Notes: generated by a model not told the origin, from the letters alone. A stretch of 7,492 bases of DNA from an uncultured Legionellales bacterium (GCA_945956945.1 CAMFJO010000031.1:1-7492); one strand, 5' to 3'; numbered from the stretch's first letter, positions 1 through 6,333 are shown. Translations and numbers: made by a program.

Positions 1-1
1 G

Positions 2-1027
2 CTCTTATTTATTGGGTCAAACTATATATTTTCAGAACATTATGGCTACAGAAAAATTACCACGGGATTTTTATCTATCCTCGTTCCATTTTCAGTTTTA
101 TCTATTATTGGAAGCAGTTTTTTATCTACAAAAATTTCATCAACATTGCATCGACTAGAAAATATTATAAATGACTTTGTTGAGACTGATAGCATGAATA
201 TTTCTGGGTTGAAGAAACAAATGGAGATTATAAATAACAAAAATCTCAAAAAAGAAGATGGCGAGAAATTTAAAATATATGAGGTGGAAAAATTGAGTCA
301 ATTTATTATGAACTCAATAAATGAATTGCAATTAGCAACGCGAATAAAAGCCGAGTTCCTTATGAACATGTCTCACGATTTTAGGACGCCAGCAAGTGGT
401 ATTTATCATATGTCTCGGGCAATTTATAAGAGAATAGATGATACTGAATTAAAAAGATTGCAAAAATTGATTGTTGACTCGTCTGAACAATTAATGATTT
501 TTCTTGAAGATGTATTAGATTACTCCAGACTGAATAGCAACAAATATGAATTATACATTAAAAATATTAATATTACAGACATCATTAACGAAGTTGTTTT
601 ATTTGTTTCTGCTAAAGTAAAAGAAAAAATGTTAAGTATTGATTGTCATTATCCAGATTTACCCATTAATTATAATGGCGACAGAGTAATGATTCATAGA
701 ATTATCCTCAATATTGTATCTAATGCAATTAAATTTACTCATTCGGGAGGAGTCACTATTTTTGCTAATATAGAAGAGCTTGAACAAAAAAAATGGGTAG
801 TGATAAAAGTAAAAGATACTGGTATTGGTATTGATGAAATTCACCACAAATCAATATTTGAACCATTTTCTCGTGTTGAATCTCCTGAAGTAGCCAAGTA
901 TCCCGGAATTGGTCTCGGATTGAGTAATGTTCTTTTAATGTTGAAAAAACTAGGTGGGAAGATCACGATTGAAAGTAGCGTAAATAAAGGTTCAATATTT
1001 AGCATATTACTTCCTGTTGAGTCATAA
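2..1027 (+). CDS. Membrane sensor histidine kinase, 5'-truncated by the window edge
   Basis: The reading frame is open from the first bases, so the true N-terminus lies outside the window. The TTG at 146 is an internal codon, not a start. Numbering from base 2 (341 residues visible), a hydrophobic segment at about 19-43 is the last transmembrane helix. A helical linker (about 45-118) leads to a HisKA domain with H-box MSHDFRTP and phospho-acceptor His125 (codon 374-376). The HATPase_c domain follows: N-box around NIVSNAIKF (Asn240), G1 DTGIG (271-275), F-box FEPF (about 285-288), G2 GIGLGLS (301-307). All ATP-binding boxes are intact, so the kinase should autophosphorylate and pass phosphate to a response regulator. 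There is no C-terminal receiver domain, so it is not a hybrid kinase, and no regulator gene lies downstream. The input signal cannot be read because the sensor region is missing. Confidence 0.93.
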   Translation, partial: LLFIGSNYIFSEHYGYRKITTGFLSILVPFSVLSIIGSSFLSTKISSTLHRLENIINDFVETDSMNISGLKKQMEIINNKNLKKEDGEKFKIYEVEKLSQFIMNSINELQLATRIKAEFLMNMSHDFRTPASGIYHMSRAIYKRIDDTELKRLQKLIVDSSEQLMIFLEDVLDYSRLNSNKYELYIKNINITDIINEVVLFVSAKVKEKMLSIDCHYPDLPINYNGDRVMIHRIILNIVSNAIKFTHSGGVTIFANIEELEQKKWVVIKVKDTGIGIDEIHHKSIFEPFSRVESPEVAKYPGIGLGLSNVLLMLKKLGGKITIESSVNKGSIFSILLPVES

Positions 1028-1039
1028 GCCAAAAAGTGA

Positions 1040-1059
1040 TGATTAGCTGCTGCTAATCA
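1040..1059 (+). terminator. Hairpin after the kinase gene, weak terminator candidate
   Basis: A perfect 8-bp stem TGATTAGC/GCTAATCA with loop TGCT sits 12 nt after the kinase stop codon. No T-run follows directly; the AT palindrome GAAAAATATTTTTC comes 10 nt later (1069-1082). The position suits transcription termination, but without the T-run it may only be a 3'-end stabilising hairpin. Confidence 0.35.
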
Positions 1060-1082
1060 GATGCAATTGAAAAATATTTTTC

Positions 1083-1341
1083 GATGTATTTACAATTTTG
1101 AGAGTACAAAGTTCCCTACTATTTTCCGCTCAAATTCTGACCGCATTCTATCGGGATTTTTCTATTAAAAGGTAGGCTACACTTACCGAAATCCCCCTCA
1201 CATCCGCTGCTTCAATTCTTGTTTTGATGCTAAGAACCTGATAACTATCCGGTTTATGTATTAGCATGGAATGTTACAAAAAGATGAAAATACACAATAA
1301 CATGTTGAATAAATTTGGGAATTTTTAAGTTAATTTAGTGA
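1083..1341. other. Intergenic stretch with no supportable gene
   Basis: This AT-rich sequence lies between the kinase gene and the promoter at 1342. I find no ORF with a ribosome binding site in any frame. The longest frame with an ATG is 39 codons on the minus strand (1148-1267). It lacks a Shine-Dalgarno sequence and resembles nothing I recognise. The stretch could hold a decayed gene, but nothing in it can be named. Confidence 0.5.
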
Positions 1342-1370
1342 ATGACAATCGCTTTTCCATGTGTGATAAT
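1342..1370 (+). promoter_or_regulatory. Sigma70-type promoter for the small two-gene operon
   Basis: The -35 ATGACA (1342-1347) is separated by 17 bp from the -10 GATAAT (1365-1370), and an extended -10 TG lies just upstream (TGTGATAAT). Transcription would begin near 1377. That gives an untranslated leader of about 134 nt before the ATG at 1511. The leader holds a hairpin (TCGGC 1409-1413 with GCCGA 1429-1433, extended by TAA/TTA with one bulged G). Confidence 0.5.
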
Positions 1371-1510
1371 AATTTTAGCGCTGATGATTAAACAGTAAAT
1401 TTAGGGAATCGGCTAAGAGGGAGTTTAGGCCGAATTATAAATCGCAAATTATTTTTACAGGCGTAGTAAATTTTTATTTTTCAAAAAATAGCGATAAAAG
1501 GGAGATAAAA

Positions 1511-1762
1511 ATGGATTTAGACTTATTGGAAGATCTTTCCTTAACCACCCACACCGCCATTTTAACTTTGGAGCGTTTAGGTGTAGACCCGGATCAGGCG
1601 CAAATTGACATCATGGAAGCGATCGTATTGATGGTGATTGATCCTAAAAGAGTAAACTCCAAAACCATAGAGCGATGTGTAGGCAAAGATAAATTAGCTG
1701 GTTTATTTTTGTACCTAAAAAATAAAGAATTGCGAAGGATTTTCCACGAGTGTATTTGTTAA
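1511..1762 (+). CDS. Small protein of unknown function (83 aa)
   Basis: I do not recognise this protein. It starts at ATG 1511 behind a strong Shine-Dalgarno sequence (GGGAG at 1500-1504, 6 nt spacing). It is predicted to be almost entirely alpha-helical and soluble. An acidic N-terminus (MDLDLLEDLS) leads to a central helix rich in I/L/V/M (about 32-44), then a basic C-terminal part ending CIC. There is no signal peptide or membrane segment; the hydrophobic stretch IMEAIVLMVI is short and reads as a buried helix. The next gene begins 21 bp downstream with its own Shine-Dalgarno sequence, so the two are probably co-transcribed from the promoter at 1342-1370. Small helical adaptor, regulator or antitoxin-like roles are possible, but nothing in the sequence decides between them. 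Confidence 0.75.
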   Translation: MDLDLLEDLSLTTHTAILTLERLGVDPDQAQIDIMEAIVLMVIDPKRVNSKTIERCVGKDKLAGLFLYLKNKELRRIFHECIC

Positions 1763-1783
1763 CCCTAATTTTGGAGTAATTCT

Positions 1784-2218
1784 ATGGATTGTCCTTCACT
1801 TTGCAGCAGCGAGCTTTTTTATAGGAGTTCTGGCAAAAAATATCCAGATTTGATACCCCATCTTTTGGATCCTAAAGTCCATGAGCTGTTGTTGAATCCA
1901 ATGGGTTTATTTTGCGCCAGTTCTAATGATTATGTGAGCCTACCATTAAAAGAGCAGATGCTGTTTTTAATGTCTGAGATTTTGCGTATACACGACCCTA
2001 AACACGGCACAATAATAAACCACAGCTTTTCTTTAAAGAAAAAAAGCTGTGGTTTGTTCAGGTTAGATCATGCTGCCCAAATGGGATTTTATAGAGAGGG
2101 TGTATTGGATTTGAGCATTGCTGGTGACAAGAATGGGCTTTTGTATGTATATACCCCCGACAACAAAATATATCTTAATTATATTGAGTTTTATTATTAT
2201 TTTGGTATTTTTAATTAA
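1784..2218 (+). CDS. Protein of unknown function (144 aa) containing an internal DNA palindrome
   Basis: The start is ATG 1784, with TTGGAG at 1771-1776 (7 nt spacing), 21 bp after the 83-aa gene. I recognise no domain. Residues 1-75 are mixed helical with three early cysteines (C3, C7, C44). The C-terminal half (about 92-144) looks beta-rich and ends in an aromatic run (YIEFYYYFGIFN). No signal peptide or clear membrane helix is seen. Residues 78-91 are encoded by a 39-nt inverted repeat (2017-2055) that separates the two halves and is a multiple of three in length. The segment around it (SFSLKKKSCG) could be a linker added by a palindromic insertion. The alternative is two ORFs joined across a former terminator. 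Whether this is a working gene is less certain than for its neighbour. Confidence 0.62.
   Translation: MDCPSLCSSELFYRSSGKKYPDLIPHLLDPKVHELLLNPMGLFCASSNDYVSLPLKEQMLFLMSEILRIHDPKHGTIINHSFSLKKKSCGLFRLDHAAQMGFYREGVLDLSIAGDKNGLLYVYTPDNKIYLNYIEFYYYFGIFN
2017..2055. repeat. 39-nt near-perfect inverted repeat inside the 144-aa gene
   Basis: The arms AAACCACAGCTTTT (2017-2030) and AAAAGCTGTGGTTT (2042-2055) are perfectly complementary over 14 bp around an 11-nt A-rich loop. Part of the loop can also pair (TTTCTTT with AAAGAAA). On the minus strand the second arm is followed by ATTATT, so it resembles an intrinsic terminator read in reverse. On the plus strand there is no T-run. It is the strongest hairpin in the left half of the window and lies wholly within a coding frame. 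Confidence 0.85.
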
Positions 2219-2395
2219 ATATATTTTGCAAGCGATTTTCTCACCCCAGGAAGAAACTCAAGAATTCCCTGCACTGGTAGTATAGGAGTTTGCAGGTACA
2301 TTTTGTGTAGAACTATAAGATAATTGCCCCTGAAAATCCATGGCATTTTTGTTTATTATCTCTAATTTTCCTTAGGGCTTGTTGACATTGAGCCC
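2219..2395. other. Intergenic region between convergent genes
   Basis: No gene is visible here. Next to the DUF1328 stop codon is the imperfect inverted repeat GGGCT/AGCCC (about 2375-2395, extendable by two wobble pairs). It has no T-run on either strand, so it is only a weak termination candidate. Confidence 0.4.
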
Positions 2396-2563
2396 CTATT
2401 TAGCACCATTAGAAAGATGTACAATCACCGAAAGAACAAATAACACTAAAAAGATCGTAAAGATTACCCTTGCAATGCTAACCAGCCCTATCGCAATACC
2501 CGTAAAACCAAAAATAGCCGCAATGACCGCGATGATAAGAAAAGTAAAAACCCAAGCTAACAT
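2396..2563 (-). CDS. DUF1328 small membrane protein (YtjA-like), 55 aa
   Basis: Read on the minus strand, ATG (2563-2561) to TAG (2398-2396) encodes 55 residues beginning [20 protein letters not shown]. Two hydrophobic helices (about 4-20 and 31-49) flank the conserved FGFTGIA turn (18-24), and the product ends HLSNGAK. This matches the DUF1328 family of tiny inner-membrane proteins, usually 50-60 residues, which are widespread in proteobacteria and have no established function. The start has a good Shine-Dalgarno sequence (AAAGGAG, about 7 nt before the ATG). It is transcribed divergently from the FUSC genes, with its own promoter at 2600-2627. A longer plus-strand frame covering the same bases is an antisense shadow. 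Confidence 0.9.
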   Translation of the reverse strand: MLAWVFTFLIIAVIAAIFGFTGIAIGLVSIARVIFTIFLVLFVLSVIVHLSNGAK

Positions 2564-2599
2564 GATGTTACTCCTTTACAAAGCTAATAGATAACATCC

Positions 2600-2627
2600 A
2601 GTATAGCAGTTAAGACCAACACAGCAA
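2600..2627 (-). promoter_or_regulatory. Promoter for the DUF1328 gene
   Basis: On the minus strand, -35 TTGCTG (2627-2622), a 16-bp spacer, then an extended -10 TGC-TATACT (hexamer 2605-2600). Transcription would start near 2593, giving a leader of about 30 nt that includes the Shine-Dalgarno sequence. Confidence 0.6.
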
Positions 2628-2688
2628 CTCTCACTCTAGACACCCAACCGCTTGCTCCTGTTTACAGAATACGTTATGCTCGTTCCTT

Positions 2689-3804
2689 ATGAACACGCTC
2701 TCGCATCGGTTAAAACATAAAATAACCCATTTTCTCTGGGAATCTGATCCTGGGCACCTGCATTTGCGCCAAGGTTCTAGAACCTTGCTTGCCGCTACCC
2801 TCACCTTGCTAAGTTGTCCCTGGGCTCCCTTGTATACCCGTGTTTTGGCGTGTTTTGCCGCAGGCTTAGTGTGCCAAGGAATCAACAGCTTAAAAATAAG
2901 CGAACAGAAAACTACTTTTGGTATTGCCACATTCAGTTTATTGCTTTATTTCTCATTAGTGTCCTATGTGGATCCTTATCCTTGGGCGATTGCTCTAGTT
3001 ACTGTTGGCGCTAGCTTTACGGTGTTTGCGGTGAGGAGTTTGGGGCCACGTTATGCGCTTTTTCCCTTGTTCGTGTGGATGATGGGATTTATTACCACAC
3101 TTTTACCGGGCGCAACAGGTATTGCCTTCTTAGAACGGTTGCTGTGTGTTGGCATGGGATGTGGCATTTCTTTCCTCGTTTATTTTTATTGTCTGCCGCC
3201 ACGACCTTTGCCTTATTTTTTTGAAAACATTCGTTATTTTACTATTTTAGTACACAACCGCACTTTGGCCTTAGAAAAACAATTGCAGCAAGCTATCCCT
3301 TTCAAGGGAAAAGAGAAATATTATCTACAATTGCGCCGTTCTTTAAGAAAATACTATTTACACAATCAAGAGATCCTGAGTTCTTTTGAAGTTCGCCACT
3401 CTACGCAAAAAGATCAATTGCTATCCTTATTGTCTACTCAATATTTGGCAGGAAAAGCCTTATTTTTACTCCAGGACAATTTAATTGTGTTAAGTGCAAC
3501 GAGGTTAATGGCGCATGAATATTTAAAACAGGTCCTTCGCCAAGCTTTAAAAGATACCAGTGCTTTAGCCCAGTTGATTCAAGTAGATCCCAAGGAACGT
3601 GAAATCCGCTTATTGGCAAAAACGATGCCCTATCCTCAAAGTTTTAAAGATTTAAAAAATCTATTGGAACAATCCACGGAAGACATGAGCACACTCGTTC
3701 CCTTGTATCAGTTGAGCACCAGTTTAAATGAGCTACGTGACAGGCTCTTTGCCTTAACTGATGCTCCCAGACTCATGGCTGAGGAAACCGTCTATGCTCA
3801 ATAA
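2689..3804 (+). CDS. FUSC-family inner-membrane protein, first subunit (371 aa)
   Basis: The N-terminal half carries about six membrane helices (approximately 31-49, 51-67, 76-93, 97-115, 121-139 and 147-169). The sixth has the FUSC-type pattern ERLLCVGMGCG...YFYCLPP at about 149-171. Residues 180-371 are a soluble, helix-rich cytoplasmic domain. The FUSC (fusaric acid resistance/AaeB/YccS) family includes aromatic-acid and drug exporters; classic members have two membrane-plus-soluble halves in one chain of about 650-720 residues. This chain is one half, and the next gene supplies the other. ATG 2689 is the first usable in-frame start after a stop at 2611, but no Shine-Dalgarno sequence precedes it. 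A weak promoter (TTGCTC 2653-2658, TATGCT 2675-2680) would place the transcript start almost on the ATG. The exported substrate cannot be told from the sequence, and no membrane-fusion partner gene is adjacent. Confidence 0.85.
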   Translation: MNTLSHRLKHKITHFLWESDPGHLHLRQGSRTLLAATLTLLSCPWAPLYTRVLACFAAGLVCQGINSLKISEQKTTFGIATFSLLLYFSLVSYVDPYPWAIALVTVGASFTVFAVRSLGPRYALFPLFVWMMGFITTLLPGATGIAFLERLLCVGMGCGISFLVYFYCLPPRPLPYFFENIRYFTILVHNRTLALEKQLQQAIPFKGKEKYYLQLRRSLRKYYLHNQEILSSFEVRHSTQKDQLLSLLSTQYLAGKALFLLQDNLIVLSATRLMAHEYLKQVLRQALKDTSALAQLIQVDPKEREIRLLAKTMPYPQSFKDLKNLLEQSTEDMSTLVPLYQLSTSLNELRDRLFALTDAPRLMAEETVYAQ

Positions 3805-4840
3805 TCCGCATTTACGTCTTGCCATACAGGCTGCTAGCGCTATGACTATTGCTATCAGTATTCAACATTTTTATCATTTTGAGCGTTCGTATTGGGCTGT
3901 TTTTACCAGTATGATTTTGTTTTCCCAAACCTTAGGAAGCAGCATTAAACGCGCTTTAGAGCGTGTTGCCATGACCATATTAGGCGGCGGCCTTGCCACA
4001 TTATTGTATTTTGTCATACCCACAGAACATCTTCCCATTGTCAGTATCATTCTCTGTAGTGTATTTTTTCAGATTTGTTTTCTACAACGTTTTTATTTAG
4101 GATCCGCTTTTTTTGCGTCTGTTTTTATCGTCTTCTTTTTCGCCTTGATTCAAACCTGGAGTGTGCATTTACTGACAGTTCGTATTTTTGAGACTATTCT
4201 AGGTGCTTTAATCACTCTGGTATGCAGCTTTTTGATTTTTCCCATCAAAACAGAAAATACCTTATTGGCGAAAATCCCTTTATTCATAGCAGACGCCAAA
4301 GCCTTGTCGGACCAGATCTTGGAAACGCTGTTCTTTCCTAAAAACAATAGAAAAGAAATGCTGAAAAAAGCTGATGCGTGTCTATTGCTGTTGTCCCAAT
4401 TAGATCAGGAATACATCCATTTAGGGTATGAATTGGGTCGTCACCATAGCAAACAAGAGATAAAAAGTCTGCTCAGGGCTTTAGGCCGTTTTTACCACCA
4501 TCTAAGCAGCGTCGTTTCCTGGTTATCGCACCTTCAGGATAGAACTTTGTTTTTAGCCTTGAAGGACGAATTTCAGGCTTTGCTAACAGCAACTTTTCAC
4601 GATTTAGACACGCTCAATACAGCGCTCACCCAAGAAAAGGCTATTGTATTTAGTCCTAACTTTTCAACACGCTATCAACTCCTGGAACAAAAAGCAGCTT
4701 TATTGCGTGAAGATCCTAAGTACAGCCGTATGGCCTGGCTAGATTACTTTGCCTTTTGTTCTTTTTTAAAAACGATGGATGATTCTTTAAAAATATTAGA
4801 CACTTCACTATTAGAACATTCGTCTTCATTGAACGAATAA
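3794..4840 (+). CDS. FUSC-family inner-membrane protein, second subunit (348 aa)
   Basis: Numbered from ATG 3794, membrane helices fall at about 8-25, 33-48, 58-76, 82-98, 104-120 and 133-150. The conserved FUSC signature is clear: YWAVFTSMILFSQTLGSSIKR (33-53, ending in the RALERV helix with LGGGLA at 63-68) and RIFETILGALITL (130-142). Residues 151-348 form a soluble helical domain. I prefer ATG 3794 over the in-frame ATG at 3761 because GAGGAAA (3781-3787) sits 6 nt before it, while 3761 has no ribosome binding site. With this start the gene overlaps the upstream FUSC gene by 11 bp, which implies translational coupling and balanced subunit production. The likely role is as partner half of a two-chain FUSC exporter; substrate unknown. 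Confidence 0.88.
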   Translation: MLNNPHLRLAIQAASAMTIAISIQHFYHFERSYWAVFTSMILFSQTLGSSIKRALERVAMTILGGGLATLLYFVIPTEHLPIVSIILCSVFFQICFLQRFYLGSAFFASVFIVFFFALIQTWSVHLLTVRIFETILGALITLVCSFLIFPIKTENTLLAKIPLFIADAKALSDQILETLFFPKNNRKEMLKKADACLLLLSQLDQEYIHLGYELGRHHSKQEIKSLLRALGRFYHHLSSVVSWLSHLQDRTLFLALKDEFQALLTATFHDLDTLNTALTQEKAIVFSPNFSTRYQLLEQKAALLREDPKYSRMAWLDYFAFCSFLKTMDDSLKILDTSLLEHSSSLNE

Positions 4841-4961
4841 ATAATTGTCCCGCAATGACGGCCCTTAAAGGGGCCCCTACTCAGATTCTTTAAGAATTCC
4901 ATATAGATCGAAGGTATTTGGAAATATGGAGTATAAAGATGCACGATTATTTCTTCTCCTG
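4841..4961. other. Intergenic hairpin region after the FUSC genes
   Basis: Just after the FUSC stop codon, GGCCC (4860-4864) can pair with GGGCC (4871-4875) around TTAAAG, next to the palindrome GGGGCCCC (4870-4877). No T-run follows. A second small palindrome (ATTCTTTAAGAAT) lies at about 4885-4897. The segment CCCGCAATGACGG just before the hairpin reads like the edge of a dispersed repeat, because CGTCATTGCGGG-type ends are common in interspersed bacterial repeats. No other copy is present in the window. Confidence 0.4.
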
Positions 4962-4970
4962 TGGTACAAT
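4962..4970 (+). promoter_or_regulatory. Extended -10 promoter for the secreted-protein gene
   Basis: TGGTACAAT combines the extended -10 TGn with a five-of-six -10 hexamer (TACAAT 4965-4970). No convincing -35 lies 16-18 bp upstream. Start of transcription near 4977 would leave a leader of about 63 nt. The same TGGTAYAAT layout recurs before the tmRNA and before the last gene. Confidence 0.5.
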
Positions 4971-5039
4971 AAAAGTACTTGCTGAAACAATGTCTATTAA
5001 GTTTGGTTAAATCTCATTCTAATTGGGGGAGCAATTGAA

Positions 5040-5630
5040 ATGTCTGTATTAACTTTGCGTTTTAAGTCTTTATTTCTAGTAAGCATCGGCATATTGGCTC
5101 TGCCAATTTATGCCAGTACAGCTTCTACGAAGATCCCTTATTGCAGTGCGGAGCAACTGGCCATTTATCAGATTGCTTCTGACCATCCCGGAATGATGAA
5201 ATCCAGAACGCTCTATGGGGTCATTAATACGTCTCAAAAAAGCTGTCGTTTAAACGGATCTCCTGCAGCTTGGGGCATCCGAAACCAGGAGAAAATTTAT
5301 CTTTCTAAAGTCGCGCAACAAAATGGCCCATCTGTCTTGGTAGAACCAGCCACTAAAGATTCTATTTCTTCAGATAAATTGGTATGGTTTTCTATCGATG
5401 GTAGCGCAGCGGTGGACGGTGCTCCTTTCAAGACAATACAGATCATGCTGCCAGGCATTGCCAATCATATTTATACCCTACCGTATAATGATTACAACGC
5501 TGTAGGCAATTCTCCTTCGCCATTGCAGAAAAACGCCGCTTTATGGGATGCCCTGGAAAATGACGCCTGCCCTGGATTCAGTGGCAAAGTATGGCCTATC
5601 TATTTTACCAAGACAGTCGATTGTGGTTAA
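5040..5630 (+). CDS. Secreted DUF4232-like protein with four cysteines (196 aa)
   Basis: The start ATG 5040 follows GGGGGAG (5025-5031) by 8 nt. Residues 1-25 form a Sec signal peptide: basic start, hydrophobic core LFLVSIGILALP, and the cleavage motif IYA before Ser26. The mature protein opens with PYCSAEQLAIYQ and continues LYGVINTSQKSCRLNGSPAAWGI. This is the layout of DUF4232 domains (C-x-x-x-x-L near the start, then NT-S---C-L-G-P), a beta-sandwich domain of unknown role in exported proteins. Four cysteines (C35, C69, C177, C195) and none elsewhere suggest two disulfides formed in the periplasm; the C-terminal pair may be an added feature. There is no lipobox. The gene stands alone, with its own promoter and a candidate terminator at 5633-5674. 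Confidence 0.8.
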   Translation: MSVLTLRFKSLFLVSIGILALPIYASTASTKIPYCSAEQLAIYQIASDHPGMMKSRTLYGVINTSQKSCRLNGSPAAWGIRNQEKIYLSKVAQQNGPSVLVEPATKDSISSDKLVWFSIDGSAAVDGAPFKTIQIMLPGIANHIYTLPYNDYNAVGNSPSPLQKNAALWDALENDACPGFSGKVWPIYFTKTVDCG

Positions 5631-5632
5631 TC

Positions 5633-5674
5633 GCTTAAAATACTCCGGTTATCCCATTTATTTTAAGCATTTTT
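5633..5674 (+). terminator. Candidate terminator after the secreted-protein gene
   Basis: A perfect 10-bp inverted repeat, GCTTAAAATA (5633-5642) and TATTTTAAGC (5659-5668), encloses a 16-nt loop and is followed by ATTTTT. It lies three bases past the stop codon. The stem is AT-rich, so termination may be inefficient. Confidence 0.5.
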
Positions 5675-5705
5675 GCTCAAAATAGGTACCTCTTAAGCAT
5701 TTTTA

Positions 5706-5714
5706 TGGTATAAT
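5706..5714 (+). promoter_or_regulatory. Extended -10 promoter of the tmRNA gene
   Basis: TGGTATAAT holds a consensus -10 (TATAAT 5709-5714) with extended TGG. No consensus -35 is found at the right distance. The mature tmRNA begins 12 nt after the -10, which allows a short 5' leader to be trimmed. The 12-nt direct repeat TTAAGCATTTTT (5663-5674 and 5693-5704) abuts the promoter. Confidence 0.65.
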
Positions 5715-5725
5715 TAAGGTGCATA

Positions 5726-6108
5726 GGGGGCGACCTGGTTTCGACGTGGGTTGCAAAACCTAAGGCGCATGTCGAGGATGTAGCTTCACCTCGTAAATCA
5801 AGCTGCAACTTAAAGTAATCGCAAACGACGACGTACTTTTCGCTGCCGCTGCGGCCTAGTCCGCAGCTTGCTGCTTAAAACACAGCACAGCGCCAGCACC
5901 CTAGTCCGCCTGTGGGCTTCCGGTGAGGGTCATACCAATACAGGATCGCTGGCTAAATTGCCCTACTTAGCTGGTTAAATTTAGGGCCTCGCGGCTTAAG
6001 ATCCTGCCGATTGGAGCTTAAGTCGTTAAATTAAATAATACGGCTAAACATGTAGTGCTAAGGGCGGAGAATTTACGGACGCGGGTTCAATTCCCGCCGC
6101 CTCCACCA
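5726..6108 (+). ncRNA. ssrA: tmRNA (transfer-messenger RNA)
   Basis: This RNA rescues stalled ribosomes and adds a degradation tag to the unfinished protein. The 5' end GGGGGCGACCTGGTTTCGAC is the classic tmRNA start. It pairs GGGGGCG (5726-5732) with CGCCTCC (6098-6104) to form the tRNA-like acceptor stem, and the T-arm GCGGGTTCAATTCCCGC precedes the genome-encoded CCA (6106-6108). The tag frame resumes at GCA 5821 and ends at TAG 5857-5859, giving ANDDVLFAAAAA. ANDD is a usual proteobacterial tag opening, while the C-terminal run of five alanines is unusual; a final AA is what ClpXP-type proteases need. The remainder holds the pseudoknot domains. At 383 nt it is slightly longer than the 363-nt E. 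coli RNA. The 3' end is a common integration target, and an integrase remnant lies directly downstream. Confidence 0.98.
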
Positions 6109-6137
6109 ATAGAAGATCCAATAATATCCAGCAAAGT

Positions 6138-6263
6138 TCAAAAACTCTTCTAATCGATCCTAAATGTAAAAACGTTAAAGCCACCGATAAGCCCTACAAG
6201 CTTACAGATGAAAAAGCACTGCACCTTGAAGTTATGCCCAATGACTCAAAATACTGACGTCTG
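6138..6263 (+). pseudogene. Tyrosine integrase remnant (P4-type arm-binding domain, DUF4102)
   Basis: In one frame this reads KTLLIDPKCKNVKATDKPYK followed by LTDEKALHLEVMPNDSKY, then TGA, then RL. It matches the start of P4-like integrases (typically LTDxxIKNAKPxDKPYKLxDxxGLxLxVxPxGxKYWRLKYR). The TGA at 6255-6257 sits exactly where the conserved Trp codon (TGG) of KYWRL belongs, and Arg-Leu follows it, so this is a nonsense mutation. A second TGA (6264-6266) and loss of similarity follow. No start codon or ribosome binding site remains. The catalytic domain is absent. Intact integrases of this kind sit just inside the att site of islands in tmRNA or tRNA genes, which agrees with its position 30 bp beyond ssrA. 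Confidence 0.82.
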
Positions 6264-6333
6264 TGAAAGATTTAAAGCAAAATGAATCTTGCATCTCTTT
6301 AAATATAAAGCTATAAAAAAACTTAAAAAGGGA

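Noticed and set aside
1148..1267. Minus-strand 39-codon ORF in the first intergenic region
   Set aside because: It has an ATG but no Shine-Dalgarno sequence and no recognisable similarity. It could be a fragment, but it cannot be supported as a gene.
2379..2594. Plus-strand 71-codon frame
   Set aside because: It is antisense to the well-supported DUF1328 gene on the minus strand and has no ribosome binding site.
2631..2930. Minus-strand 99-codon frame over the first FUSC gene start
   Set aside because: It covers the first membrane helices of the FUSC gene, has no ribosome binding site and no recognisable domain; it is a shadow.
3761..3793. Upstream ATG start for the second FUSC gene
   Set aside because: No Shine-Dalgarno sequence precedes 3761, while GAGGAAA is correctly placed before ATG 3794. 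The extra 11 residues are not family-like.
4744..4944. Minus-strand 66-codon frame at the end of the FUSC operon
   Set aside because: It is antisense to the FUSC C-terminus and to hairpin sequence, with no ribosome binding site or domain.
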